From Porpolomopsis calyptriformis (lineage: Eukaryota; Basidiomycota; Agaricomycetes; Agaricales; Hygrophoraceae): a DNA stretch of 64,000 nt. The position numbers and the translations under genes are program-made. How positions within the stretch are numbered: the stretch's first letter is position 1; each line of letters starts with the position of its first letter. The DNA lies in contig OX621164.1 in assembly GCA_951640195.1 (NCBI GenBank), positions 43,098-107,097 of the forward strand, in the 5' to 3' direction. Shown in pieces: positions 11,563 through 23,800 of the stretch. The notes beneath the pieces are model-generated. The model was not told the origin of the DNA and did not search any database. It worked only from the letters and a program-made list of their open reading frames with translations.

Positions 11563-11903
11563 GGTAGAATACTTATCCTACCCATATCCACTCCCACCTG
11601 CATCCATCACCTGCCCCTGCCCCTGCCTATATCCACTCCCACCTGCATCCACTACTCCCCTGCTCCTATCTGCATCTGTCCCCTGCCCCAACTGCCACAG
11701 CTCCTAATGTCTTACACACCTAGAAGCTATAATGCCAGGGGCCCTCATGCTACATCTCCACTCTTGCGTTAATTATCATCTGGAAATGATCCATTTGTGA
11801 GTACAATTTCTCACTTGCAAAATCAAAAAGGCTTACCTAAAAACCCCAATAGCAATTTCCCACATTTGGTGGGACAAATGATGGTCCCCACAGCCATTCT
11901 GCA
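11563..11903 (+). other. Leader region of the coiled-coil gene with a short C-rich repeat
   Basis: Between element B and the coiled-coil ORF, 11583-11695 holds an imperfect direct repeat built on TATCCACTCCCACCTGCATC (at about 11587 and 11628) separated by CTGCCCC-rich sequence. A Met-Ser-Tyr-Thr-Pro-Arg reading frame opens at about 11710 and could be a first exon, but it meets TAA at about 11769. No other gene is visible. Confidence 0.4.
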
Positions 11904-13415
11904 ATGTCTAACCCTCAGTACCAGCAAGGGCCATATTCAAATAGATACCAGCCACTATACATGATGAATTTGCCACCAAACCTGCATAATAATCAGTTGA
12001 ACACCCATATGCTAACTCATAGCAGCTCTCTATTAGCTCACCATTCAAACACTTCATCTCTATCATCTTTTTTGCAACAATCAGCCCTTCTGCCCACACA
12101 AACCCCACATAAATGCAACCAATGTCTCCAGAAACTGGAAAAAACTTGTAGCACTCTTCAGCTTCAAGTTGATAATCTAGCAGCCCAGAAAGAAATCCTC
12201 AGCCTGGAGATAGACAAGCTATGTGACAACCTGAAGTTACTTGAAGAAAAGATTAGCAATAAATCAATAAACACATCTAAAAGTGTTTCAAACCAGCACC
12301 CTGAGTTGAAAGTAAGTTACAATTTGTGTATGACTACTGATAATCTGAATCCTTTGCATGGGTATCAGGAAGTTATCCATAATATGTTCTAGAACCTGTG
12401 CAATATCAATTTGAGCTAAAACAAATGGGAAAGAATAAATACTCTACCACCTCTGCTTGATAATAGCCAACCTTTCTGTCTTGTTAGTGAAAACAAGGTC
12501 TGGCACCCAAGCTATTCTGAAGCCATTGACAAGAGCATCAACCCAAAGTTTATTTAAGAGGTTATCAACTGAGTAATAGATAATGAAAAAGTGAGTAAAC
12601 AATAAGTTCCCAGAAGGTGAGAACTTATCTAAATCCAAGTGCCTACATGCTAAAAATGGTCAAGGCCATATTCCAGATAGTTCATTTGAGTGCAAAATTG
12701 TTTCATCCTGTGCCAAAACATATTTCAGAAGCATCACAGTGACATGGAAGAAAATACAAACTCTAGAAGGCAAGAAGAAACTTGACCTCAAAAATCTCAA
12801 TGATTACTATTGCAGTTGTTGCTCTACTGTGTGTTGCTCAAATCCATCTTGGATATGGTTGCTGATAACTTGATTAGGTAACACAGGAATGGCATAAAAC
12901 AGTTGCTGAATTTGAGTATGTATGGGGTTATAAGGGAGCTAAAAACATGTTGGATTCAGATTACACATTAAGCATCATCTCTGTTGATGAAGATGCATTA
13001 AGTGATAGCTCAAAGGACCACTGGAGGAAGGTTGATGCAGGCAAGGGGGCAAACATGGTTAGAGGGAAGATATGGTGGTCAAAAAAAGTAAGTACTTGGT
13101 ATGTAGATACTAAACCCTTGACCTTTCTCTTGATATCTAGTACATAATGCTCCTCAAAGTGCTAGATCATATTGCTTGAAGAGCCTGGAGGGACCTGTAG
13201 GACAAGATCTTGGAGCAACCACTATGCCTGAAGCACTAACCCAACCAATGTGCAAGAAGCAGCATGTTTATGCCAAGTTAAGTAATTTAAAATGTACCTT
13301 TTATGCTGCACCATCCAAAATGAATGACTATCCTCCAGCCTTATCCAAAGTGCCCAAAACCATCCCATTTGTTGGAATAGTTCGCAAGTCCTGGCATGTA
13401 AAGAATGACCCCAAT
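11904..13415 (+). pseudogene. Coiled-coil gene, 5' part, interrupted by element C
   Basis: The first exon (11904-12391) begins MSNPQYQQGPYSNRYQP and is rich in Asn, Gln and Ser. It carries a C-x2-C pair (HKCNQC) followed by a leucine-zipper-like coiled coil (LEKTCSTLQLQVDNLAAQ and on). Decayed coding sequence continues to a last stretch (about 13150-13415) ending KSWHVKNDPN at the edge of element C. The frame resumes exactly after the target duplication at 20566. The gene faces the Tnp2-type transposase tail to tail, so it may be the second gene of a CACTA-like element, but I know no named family for it. The exon structure between 12392 and 13150 is not resolved. Confidence 0.55.
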
Positions 13416-13761
13416 TGTTAAGGTGCAGGGGCCTCCCAGTCATGCTTAGGGTGCTCAACAAAGGGGACCAAGATCTCAGCTAAAGAGCTAAGGGGGGGTG
13501 TCTCTGTTGAGATCAAAACTAAGTCTACAAACTCTAACTATATTACTTATCTAGTCTAAGTTCAAATGCAACAACTCAGTTGCAATCTATGGAACAGCTG
13601 ACTCAGCTGCTGTGCAACTGCAGATGGTGTCATTGCTGACTAATAGCAATATCCCCTCTAATCTACAAGGTAATAAATAATAAAGGAAGGTGGTGGAGGG
13701 ATAAGATAAGATTAGAAAGGTTGTGATAAGATAAAGATGAAAAATAGGATGCATCATGACA
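13416..13761 (-). repeat. Element C 3' LTR, 346 bp
   Basis: On the + strand it begins TGTTAAGGTGCAGG and ends GCATCATGACA, so on the element strand it reads TGTCATGATGC to TTAACA. The same length and ends occur in the copy at 20215-20560. The 5-bp target copy CCAAT is immediately to its left. Confidence 0.92.
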
Positions 13762-14007
13762 TCACTCTCCCTTCAGAATCATGTCCATGCAAGGTTAGCA
13801 TAGGCATTGGAGATGTCTTGAACAGTCTCATAGCAGCCAGTATGGCATATAACAGGGGATGGCAGGGAGGTAGTGACTGTAACATCACTGGATATCCAGA
13901 GCTGAGAGAGGGAGCATGAGCTGATACATATGGAGTACTTGGCCACAATCATCCAGTCACATGATGAGAGTGATGGCACTGACTAGACCTTCTTCATAGA
14001 TCCAAGC

Positions 14008-17000
14008 TCAACATATATAAGAGGGAAGATGAGGGAGAAAGGCAGAAGCATCGAAATCAGAATCCAGGATATGATTGACTTCAGTTGGCGTGAGTGGAAT
14101 AATGACATTGATGTTATCAGATATCATCAGCAGCTTGTAGCCTTTGCCATATGAATTGGTGACTGGATCATAGAGATGATCATCAATACCAAAGAAATCA
14201 TCCATATGGATAACACAGATTTGGAGTTTCAGAGCTGGTCATTTGGGGTTTAGAGTATGGAACTTGTTGACCAACTCTTGAGCATGCGCAACATCAGATG
14301 CAGATTGCCAGGTGTTCTCCTTATTAGTGTAGCCTTCCCAGTGTACCAGATACTAGAGTTGCTTTCAGTGGATCTGGGAATCTAGAATTTTCTCAATGAT
14401 GTATTCAGTTTCATCATCCAGTTAGAGAGGGAGAGGGGAAGGGGGAGCCTTTTGGTTTAGAAAGGAAGAATGATAATAGGGGGACAGATAGGATTCATTG
14501 AAGACTAGGTGTAAACCCATCTATTTGTGGGGGAGTTTGAGTTGGTAGGCTAAATGACCAATTTTCTCAATGACCTTGAAAGGTCTGAAGTGTTTGTTAT
14601 CAAGTTTCTTCATCACTCAATTGGTCTTGATGTTTGTGGCTGCAAGCCAGACTTTGTCTCCAGGAGAATATTCATGAGCAGAATAGGATTGTTTATTGTA
14701 ACTGGTCTTCATTTTCTCATTAGCCTGTCCAAGGGTGGACTTGGTTTCTTAGTAGACATGTTTCATTCATTCAGTGAATTGAGTAGTGGACTTGTTTCAG
14801 ACCTCTCTTCAGGTGTCATTTCCTGACCAAGGGTGTTAGCTATAATTGATGTAGAAAGGAGTTTGGGTAGTAGCGGTGTGGACAGAATTGTTGTATGAGA
14901 ATTCAGCTAGCACTAGCCATTCCTTCCAGTTATCCTGATGGTAATTGATGAAAACTCATAAGTATTGTTTGAGTGTTTGGTTCATCCATTTGGATTGGCT
15001 GTTGGTTTGTAGGTGGTAGGCAGTGGAAACATTCTGGGTAGTGTCTAAAAGGCGGAAGAGATTGGTTATATATTTTAATATGAATCATGGATTGCGATCA
15101 TGAATGATACATTGGGGGACTCCATGGTCTCAGATGATGCAATCTTGGATAATCTTAGTGAAGCCTTTGGAGTTGAGCTCAATGTGTGGGCTTGAACTTG
15201 ACTGCTTTTGAGAACGCATCGATGATTGTCAGGACAGCATTGTATCCCTGACACTCAGGAATGGGTCCTACAAGGTTAATGGTGATTGTATCCCATGGGC
15301 AAGCTGGAGGGTTGAAGGGGTAGAGTGGGGTTTTCATGGGTAGATATAATGCCTTGGTGTGTTGACAAGTCTCGCAACCAGAGATGTACTGTTTCACATC
15401 TCAATGGATGGTGGGCCACCAGTAATCACAACAGATGACTTCAGTGGTCTTGAAGGGGCCATAATGTCCTGTCAGAGGGTTGTCATGATACTGAGAGATG
15501 ATTTCACTATAAAGAGGTTTGTCAATTGAGATGTAAATCTGATTGTTGAAAGTGAGAATGCTATTGTCTTAGGTCTTCCAAGCATTTTCTTGTTTTCTTT
15601 GAGGGAGTGTGATAGAATCTTCCTTGTTGCAGTAAGAATTCTTGATTCATGAGCTAAAGTGATCAGGTTCAATATCAAATTGAACTGGTTGGAGGTCTAT
15701 GATGGGATGAGAAGAAGCAGAAAAAAGAGTGTCAGGCAAGAGAATTGTGTTGTCATTATTATCCACCCCCCTTTCAAAACCTGGTTATCTCAACAGGATG
15801 TCAGCCTTCAAGTTAGCCTTACCAGCAACATGATGAAGGGTGAAATGGAAGTCCTGCAACTCCCTAAGCCAGCAAGCTTAACATTTATTGAGCTTCTGCA
15901 GCTTCTTGAAGTACTGGAGGTTGGTGTGATCAGTCCAAACCTCAAAGACTTGCTTGGCAGACAACAGATGTTTATGAAATTCTTACAGGGCGATCATTAT
16001 TGCAAGGAGCTTGTGATCATAAATTTGATAATTTCATTCTGCAGGACTGAACAATTTTGAGAGGAATCTGATAGGCTTCCAGATGTTTTCTTGTTTTTGT
16101 AAGAGTATAGTGCCTAGAGCATATTCAGAAGCATCAGTCTTGACATGGAGTAAGTTGTAATCATTAGCAATAGAGAGAATGGGAGTGGAGGTAATAATTG
16201 TTTTGAGGATGTCGAAGGCATCCTGATATAGGTCGGTCCATTTGAAAGGAGTGTTTCCAGTTAAGATATTAAGAGGGTGGGCAATACCAGTGAAGTGGTG
16301 GATGAAGCAACAATAGAAGTTGCAAAATCCAAGGAAGGACTGAATGTCACATTTGCAGGTCAGGGTTAGCCAATTGGTGATGCCTTGGACCTTGATTGGA
16401 TCCATCTTGACTTGGCCTTTGGAGATAACAACTCCAAGGTATTCCACTTGTTTTTGGTCAAATTTGCACTTGTTAGGTTTGAGATAAAGTTTATGCTCAC
16501 AAAGTAGGGACATGACTTCATGAACATGCCAATAGTGCATCTTGAGATCCTTGTTGAAGATCAGTATATTGTCAATATAAATGAGTATGTAACCTTGATG
16601 GATCTGGATATGGAAAATGTTATTCATCATTGTCTGAAAGGTTGTAGGTGAGTTTGTGAGTCCAAAGAATATAACCAAGGGTTTGAACAAGCCATGGTTG
16701 GTCCTGAACGCAGCTTTGTGCTTGTCACCTTCCTTGATGCAAACATTGTTGTAGCCCCAGCAGGTGTCCAATTTGGTAAAGTAGCAGGCATTCTGCAGGG
16801 TGTCAATCAGTTCAGTGATCAGAAGGAGGGGGTAGCAATTCTTGATAGTCATATCATTCAATTTCCAGTAATCTTGGATCAGGTGTAACTGACTGTCTTT
16901 CTTCTTAATGAAGAAGAAGGGGGAAGTGACAGGGGAAATGGAAGGGCAAATTCATCCAGTTTGGAGGTTCTCTTTGAGGAATTTGTCAAGTTACAAGCAT

Positions 17001-18139
17001 TTGTCCACACTGAGGGGATAGATCTTGCAATCGAGCTTCTCTTCAGTTCCTGGGAGTAGTTCAATCACGTGATCCCAAGGGTGAGGGGGTGGCAGCTTGT
17101 CAAAGTCTTTCTTGGTAAAGACATCTTGGAATTCGTGAAGGTAATTGGGATGATATCTTTCCAATTGCGATCCTTCTTCTGGGTCTCAGCAGCTTTGATT
17201 GCAAGTTCCTGGGACTTGGTGGTTATCAACTGGATTTGGATAGCAGGAGCAAGATCAACCATGAGCAGGTGATCATCATCTTCCAGGGTGAGGTTGTTGA
17301 TATTGAAGGAGTTGATAGAAGGGGGACATCAGTTGAAATCGAGGGTGCTAGCTTTCTAGTCCACAGAAGGATTGTGAGTCTTGAGCCAATCATGTCTGAG
17401 GAAGATTTGTCCTTTGCCAAGATTAGTGATGCTGAAATTAATCTGTTCCACATGAGTTCTGACTTGCAGTTTGAGAGTAACCATTTCTGAGATGGGGCCT
17501 TCAGTGTTAGGTTGACTGTCAGTGTTGTGTACTGGAATGGGTCGAGCAAGGGGTTGTGTGGAGATTATGATCTCAAATGTACTTGACATCAATGTAAGAG
17601 CCTTCACATCTGCTGTCAATGAGAGCAGTAGCAGTGTGCTCTGCACAATTGTCCAATGTAACAAGATGGGCTTTGAGGATGAGTTAACTTCCTTTGGAAC
17701 AGTGAATGAAGATGTTTGGCTGTTTGAGTTCATTCAAGGCTTGAATGGCATTTTCTGGGGAGAGGGTAGTGATTTCATTGATGGTGGATTGTACCATCTC
17801 ACATGAGCATACTGGGTGAGACTAGTGCTGAAGAATAGAAATAGCTGAATTAGTGTTGCCTTTAATAGTACTAATAATATCTTGAGGGGTTGAAAGAGTG
17901 TTGACATCAATTGAATCAACAGAAAGAGACAATGGTTCAGGAGTGGGGATTTCAGAGCATTCAATGTGTTCATCTAACAGAATGAGTTTCGGAGATTGGG
18001 AAGAGATGACAGGGGTATTTGATTTGGGTATACTGGGTACTATACATGCTATTGTAGTAGATAAAGGAGAAATGTCTGATACAAGAGTGTTCTGCCAGAG
18101 CAAACAACTTCCAGTCAAATGAAGGGAATGCATCTTCAT
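14008..18139 (-). pseudogene. Element C pol (protease, RT, RNase H, integrase, chromodomain)
   Basis: Pol starts at ATG 18139-18137, overlapping the gag stop. The protease has DSR for DSG near 17606. RT (16861-16034 and upstream) shows KNCYPLLLITEL, FFGLTNSPTTFQ and YIDN at about 16568-16579, so the second catalytic Asp is Asn. RNase H lies at about 15780-16150. The integrase has CETCQHTKA and TITINLVGP, with Asn at the first catalytic position. The GHLAYQLKLP segment is near 14580-14510. A chromodomain near 14410-14290 contains YLVHWEGYTNKENTW. A short tail ends at 14008. Chromodomains of this class direct integration to heterochromatin in related elements. The chromodomain is in a different frame from RT, so at least one indel lies between them. 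Confidence 0.8.
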
Positions 18140-20067
18140 CAACCATCAACAAAATCCAATTTGTCATCGAGAGCAGGGGCATTGTTCACTGAGCTGTGCT
18201 CCTCTGTGGAAAGGAGGTTCTTCAGCTCATTGAGTTCTAACACAGTCATGTCATAAAAGAGAGCACAGACATTAACTGCAGCCTTCTCCTTGGGACAATC
18301 TCATTGGAAATGTCCAACTTCTCCACAATTGAAGCAGCAGTGAACCTGGTGCATCTTGTTGATGTCTATAGGATTTCCCTGACTGTCATGGATGATCCCA
18401 GTGGGGACTTGATGATCTCCAGAGGGTTGAGCCTGGGGGTGAGACAGAAGGGTCTAAGGGATGAATTGCAAGGTTGAAGCAACCAGCCTTTGGGTTGATT
18501 CTTGCTATTAGAAGTGCTTATGGAGCTGTTCTATGGCTAGGGCTTTGTCGCAGTAAGCTGCCCAAGTAGTGGGGAGAGGAGGATTCAAGTAAAGTTGGCG
18601 AATGATGTCGCAGTGGATGTTCTTCTCGAAAATGCAAATGATTTCTTTATCCTGGCTGCTGAGGCTAGCAAGTTTTACCTTCATCATGAACTTGACTATG
18701 TACTCTATGATTAACATGGATTCTTGCATTATTGTTTCAACTTCTTCACAGGTGCGCTGTTCCAAAGTGGTATCTCTGAAGCTGTTATCGAGGCCAAGCT
18801 TGAAGTTAGCCCAAGAAGGAAAAGGAACTAGATCACCATCATCATCCACAGCATTGAGATAATCATTGACAAACTGCTGGGCCCAGATAGTGGCAGTCCC
18901 TTCCTTCATGTAGGAGAGGGTGATGAGAGCACATTCAGTGGCATTGGTAATACCTTGACTAGTCAAAAAGATGATGACCTGTTGGTACCAGTCCTTGTAG
19001 ATCTTGGGGTTACTATTGAAGGTGCTAGGTTTGGCCAGTTTGGTTTTGCTTGTGGTAGCAGCCATGGGTGGAACAAGTGGAAGGTTGATTGGGGGTGAAG
19101 GAGGAGAAGGTGTTGGCAGGTTTGGATTAGAATCAGAGAGGGGAGCAGATAACTCTTGAGGAGGAGGACTTGGTTTTCTTGAGGAAAGAGAAGAAGGGGC
19201 AGAAGAAGGTGGGCCTGAAGGTTCAGGTTTGGTTCAAATTCCACAGAGGTGATTCATTGCTTTCCCAAGGTGGTAGGTTGCAGGAAAGGTGATTCAACCA
19301 GTGGAGGGGGGTTCATTGAGGTCTGAGACCTAAAAAAGATCCTTCCTCCTCTTCCTTCCTTGTCTGTACTCACATATGGGTCCTTCATGCCTCTAACCCC
19401 TCAGACTCTGATCTCATTCTCTACAATAAGAGGGGCGAGTGGATCTCAAGTTGATCCTCAGATGCATCTTTGTACTCAAGTTCCTCTTCAGGTTCTGAGG
19501 CACTGTAAGAGGGTCTTTGCAATAGGTGTGATGTGGTGGTTCAGTGGTCTAGTATGAGATGGATTTCTCATACATCTTGGGTTCCATGTTGTTAAAAAAT
19601 GTAGATAATAGGGACAATGACTTGTTCTGTGAGATGGTGGGAGTGGTGAGATAGTGGGGGCGGTGAATGCAAATGCAGACTTGGAGATGGATGACTGGCT
19701 CTACTTCAAGGAGTGTGGCTAGGTCAGATGGATCTTTAATCAGGGACAAGGGGGCAGTATTGAAAGATTCCTCAGATGAGGACAACAAGGGGGACAAAGG
19801 TGGAGATGGGGTGGAGTTGGGTTCAAGGAATTCATTGACCAATAGGTTGAGCTGTTCTCTGAGAGAATCAAGCTTGAATAGTGACAATTCTAATGGGGCG
19901 GTGGCAGTCAGATGTGTGTTGCTAATGAGCTCAGACACTGAGGCCTGGTGGGGTTCTGGGTTAATAGGGGCGTAGGGTGGTAGCAGTGATAGTGAGCATG
20001 AGGCCAGGGTGGAGGTTGACTTGAATACCATGTGGGGATGTCCAAAGGGTCTCCCATGGTTCTTCAA
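18139..20067 (-). pseudogene. Element C gag
   Basis: The reading frame starts about 148 bp inside the 5' LTR with MKNHGRPFGHP (20067). It runs through a Ser/Pro/Leu/Glu-rich N-terminal region to 19549. The same frame resumes with a Pro-rich linker and the capsid-like core (19065-18508: KIYKDWYQQVIIFLTSQG, EGTATIWAQQF, WANFKLGLDNSF). The CCHC knuckle lies near 18330-18290, CFNCGEVGHFQ then stop then DC; its TGA (18301-18303) is at the same codon as in element B. Gag ends at TGA 18141-18139. The N-terminal region and core share one frame here, which supports a single long Gag. Several stops lie between them. Confidence 0.78.
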
Positions 20068-20214
20068 TCAAAAGAGGATGGCTTCACAGAGAGGAGTCTA
20101 GGTTGGGATTCCAGGGCAATCACTCAGCTAACATAGTAGTGGAGATGATCAGATGAATCTTGTCCAAGGACTGTTGTGAAGAAAAGCAGAGGGGGAGGTT
20201 GAGTTTTGATCTTC

Positions 20215-20560
20215 TGTTAAGGTGCAGGGGCCTCCCAGTCATGCTTAGGGTGCTCAATGGAGGGGACCAAGATCTCAGCTAAAGAGCTAAGGGGGGGTAT
20301 CTCTGTTGAGATTGAAACTAAGTCTACAAACTCTAACTACACTACTTATCTAGTCTGAGTTTGAATGTAATGACTCAGTCATAATCCATGGAATGGCTGA
20401 CTCAGCTGCTGTGCAACTGCAGATGGTGTTATCACTGACCAATAGCTATATCCCCTCTAATCTACAAGGTAATGAATAATAAAGGAAGGTGGTGGAGGGA
20501 TAAGATAAGATTAGAAAGGTTGCAATAAGATAAAGATGAAAAATAGGATGCATCGTGACA
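20215..20560 (-). repeat. Element C 5' LTR, 346 bp
   Basis: It pairs with 13416-13761. Differences between the two are almost all transitions, several of them CA in one copy against TG in the other. The 5-bp target copy CTAAT follows at 20561-20565. The internal side continues on the element strand with GAAGATCAAAACTC, also present in element B. Confidence 0.92.
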
Positions 20561-20565
20561 CTAAT

Positions 20566-20703
20566 AGCACTATGCCTCTGCATGAAGACTATACTTGGTG
20601 GGATGAATTTATAAGCAAGATTCAAATTGGCAACATATCTGATGATGATCATGCTTATCTTGCTGAAGTTGAAGACTCTGATGGGAATACATATCAAGGT
20701 TAG
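20566..20703 (+). pseudogene. Coiled-coil gene, 3' part, beyond element C
   Basis: The frame resumes directly after the right-hand target duplication with STMPLHEDYTWWDEFISK and runs to a TAG at about 20701. Removing element C and one copy of the 5-bp target joins this to the sequence ending at 13415 without a frameshift. The segment is acidic (SDDDHAYLAEVEDSDGN). A GTTAGT at the end may be an intron donor; the true end of the gene was not identified. Downstream, the opposite strand carries the end of the Tnp2-type gene. Confidence 0.5.
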
Positions 20704-20869
20704 TATGAGAAAAGGTTTCATGATAGAATCACTACACCATTAATAGATCTGTACCCAATTCATTGTAGCCTAATTTTGTTATTACTCAGGTACACAAATA
20801 GACTCTCAATGCTAGTCATCAAACTGAAAAATCTTCTGAAAAACATGTCAGTACATCTAGGTAGGTCTC

Positions 20870-23800
20870 AATCTGGCTTACCTTTGTTCAGCCTAATAGT
20901 TACCTATACCTTCACATTTCCAACTGATACAACTGAAAGGCCTAGATGCCCTTTGATGGATGAAACACTGATGAGAGGAGCAAACTGCTCCTCATCATAT
21001 TCCCTGATGCAGCTGTACATTCAATGGTTGGCTGTTTTAGGTTATTAATTTTGTTTAAAACAATGAAAGAATATGTACAACTCATCCCATATCAATTCCC
21101 ACTAACCAGGCTATTCCCAAAACCACCACACATATGCAAGGCAAAGAGAGGACCCATTTTTACATGGATCAATCTGAAATATATCCAAAATCTCACCACA
21201 CACTATAACAGACTAACCAGAGATTGTTGGATGAGGGAAATCAACCTCAATAAGTGAGGCACAATTTGTTCTGGTTGCATTTGATGCATAGTAGTGAGTT
21301 CTGTTGAGGATAATATAGTCAAAAAATATTGCTGATTGATCTAGTGGGATGCTCTGAGGATTCTGAGGTTGATCAGATTAACAGTGCACTGGGTAATCTG
21401 GACACCAGTGGGCTATCATTTTGGTAATGCAATAGTAAACTGGGATGCTCAAAATTCTCTCCTCATGATGAGGAGAAAATGTAAACATTTTACCAGCTGA
21501 AACTCATCAATAGAAAGCAAGAGACCAGGGGAGAGATGTACCATTGCAGTACACCTCATCTAGTTCTCACGAGAGTGAACCCAAGGCTACAACCATTCCC
21601 CTCTCTTCATTTGTAGCCTTGAGCATGATCCTGGCAACTTGATGTTGTAAACTATCTTGAGAGAACTGGGAAAGAGTGGCTATCTAGGGGAAAAGATGTA
21701 ATGAGAATACTAAGATGTATGAAAACACATATGACTTATGATGATTGACAACTGCACTAGAAATCTTAAAAGAAAGTCATTTCCAGTTCACTATTTGAGT
21801 GGTTATTCATCTTGATTGATTTGAGTACATGATTGAGACATTCAAAGAGGAACATCCAGAAGCCTTGGACAGGCTCAAAATTTCAAATGCATTATGCAAT
21901 ATGGATTGCATAATAGTGGTTCAGTTTTATTACTGACAGCCCATAGAGCTGTGGGGATTAATAAGAGTAGTGGATGTATTGAAATAAGCAAAAGGACATA
22001 CTGTAATAAGTTCTGTGTAATAACTACAGATAAGAGTATCACCTGCAGTAATGTCCTGCATCATTATAGATTTTTTAGTGAAAAGTGTGAGCACAGTTGA
22101 AAGCTTGAGGAAATTCTTGGGATCATCAGGGTGTAGACTGAACTTTGGGTCAGACACAGGCTCAATCACTTGAGCAGAGGGGGGAGGGTGCAGAGTGGGA
22201 GTGGGATTCACACAAGAATTAATCAGGTTTTGATCCTCATTAAGCAGTACCAGTCAAACTTTCTATAAATGAACATAAAAAGAGTAGTTGGGTTTGTATG
22301 TAATGCATACCATTTGCTTCCCTTTCTCACTGGAAGCCTTTGGCTTCTCCACCTTCTTCTCAGCAGCTAGGCAAGCCTTTTCTACCTTCTTTGCATCCTG
22401 CACATCTTTTGCTAACTTTTTCTTTGTTTCTTTATTAGCCTTAACATGAGCAATCACTTCCCTGCAGTCATTGATCACCCTATTATTGCCTTCTGGTAGG
22501 CAATGTCTCTAGAGTTCTGGGATCTGGAAACTAATGCCAAGTGAGATCAGGTAAGATGTTTCAGTAAAATACTTACAATAATAGGTTCTTGCACCATTGC
22601 AAGGAGAAACCATTGGTCTGCAGTTAGCAACCCACCCAATGGCATTCCAATATCCTTCAGAAGCTTCCCACATATCCCTGGTAGTACAAACTTGGATACA
22701 TCAGTCAGTATTAACCAGTAGTAAAATATGTACTTACATCATTGAGCATTTCATGGAAGACCTTGAGTTCATGTTTTTTATGCAATATCTTCCCCTGTAC
22801 CTAGATGGAATAGAAATGCATTTTTACAAGACCTTCAGTGCAAACAGTTAGTGTAACATAAGCAAGAGTAGTAGAAACTACTGAGGAAAAGGTTGTACAT
22901 CAGATCAATCACAATTTGATGAACAAGGTTGAAGTAGGGGAGGTGGGAGAACTGAGTGTATCATGTTGCATGCTTGCAGACAAACATATTTTGAGCTGCA
23001 TTATTTGTGAGCTTGAGGTAGTCTTGTCCCAGTTTGTATTGTTCAGCATCTGTATGAGGGGGAAACACTAAACAGAACAGAAATATATCAGTAGTCTACA
23101 ACAGTGATTCCACATACTATCATACTGAAATGCAGATGGCATTGCCTTATTGTGAATCGTAATCCAGCACTTAGTATAAAGACACATATGCATTGGGGCT
23201 GCAAACCCACCCAACTTGTGTGCAGCTAGTTTATCACAGACCACTGCAACCAAAATAAGTCAGGCAAGACAACCTGCAAATCCAATAGATAGCTATGAGA
23301 ATATGAGAATGTGAGGAATGGAAAATGTACCTTGAGGATGCAATGGCATTAGAATCTTAATGCCATCTTTCCATAAGCATAGCAAGTCACTCACAATGGG
23401 CCTTATAAACCATTTGATTTCATCGCCTATCTATTCCTTTGGACCAGGCATAATACCAGCACCTAGAAGGTTTGATGTATGATACCTGAAAGGGTATTAA
23501 AATGATTCAAAAGACTACAAGGATAGCTTACCAGTATTTAACTGGGAGGTTGCAGATTGAGAAGGATATGGGTATAGAGGAATGGGATGGAGCAATATTA
23601 CTCCAGATGTATGAGAACCTATAAAGAATTATAAGGATGTAAGATAGTATAATAATATGAAACTTGCTAATCTGCACCCAGTGTAAGGCCAATCCAAAGT
23701 TCACCATCTGGTCCATGGTGTTTGTGTGCTTCATTTGAGAAGAAATAGGTTCTGTTATGAGTCTTGAGATTCTGGTATATTTTGCTATTGAAAATGTCTT

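Larger units (their letters stand above)
13416..20560 (-). mobile_element. Element C: complete chromodomain Ty3/gypsy retrotransposon, 7145 bp
   Basis: Two LTRs of equal length (346 bp each, 13416-13761 and 20215-20560) flank gag and pol on the - strand. The 5-bp flanks are CCAAT (13411-13415) and CTAAT (20561-20565), a target duplication with one C-to-T change. On the element strand a purine tract (GAAGGGAGAGTGA) precedes the 3' LTR. The order is gag, protease, RT, RNase H, integrase, chromodomain, which makes it a chromovirus. Gag and pol overlap by TGATG. Many stops and the altered RT and protease sites make it inactive. The LTRs differ at many sites, nearly all transitions, so the insertion is not recent. 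Confidence 0.92.
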
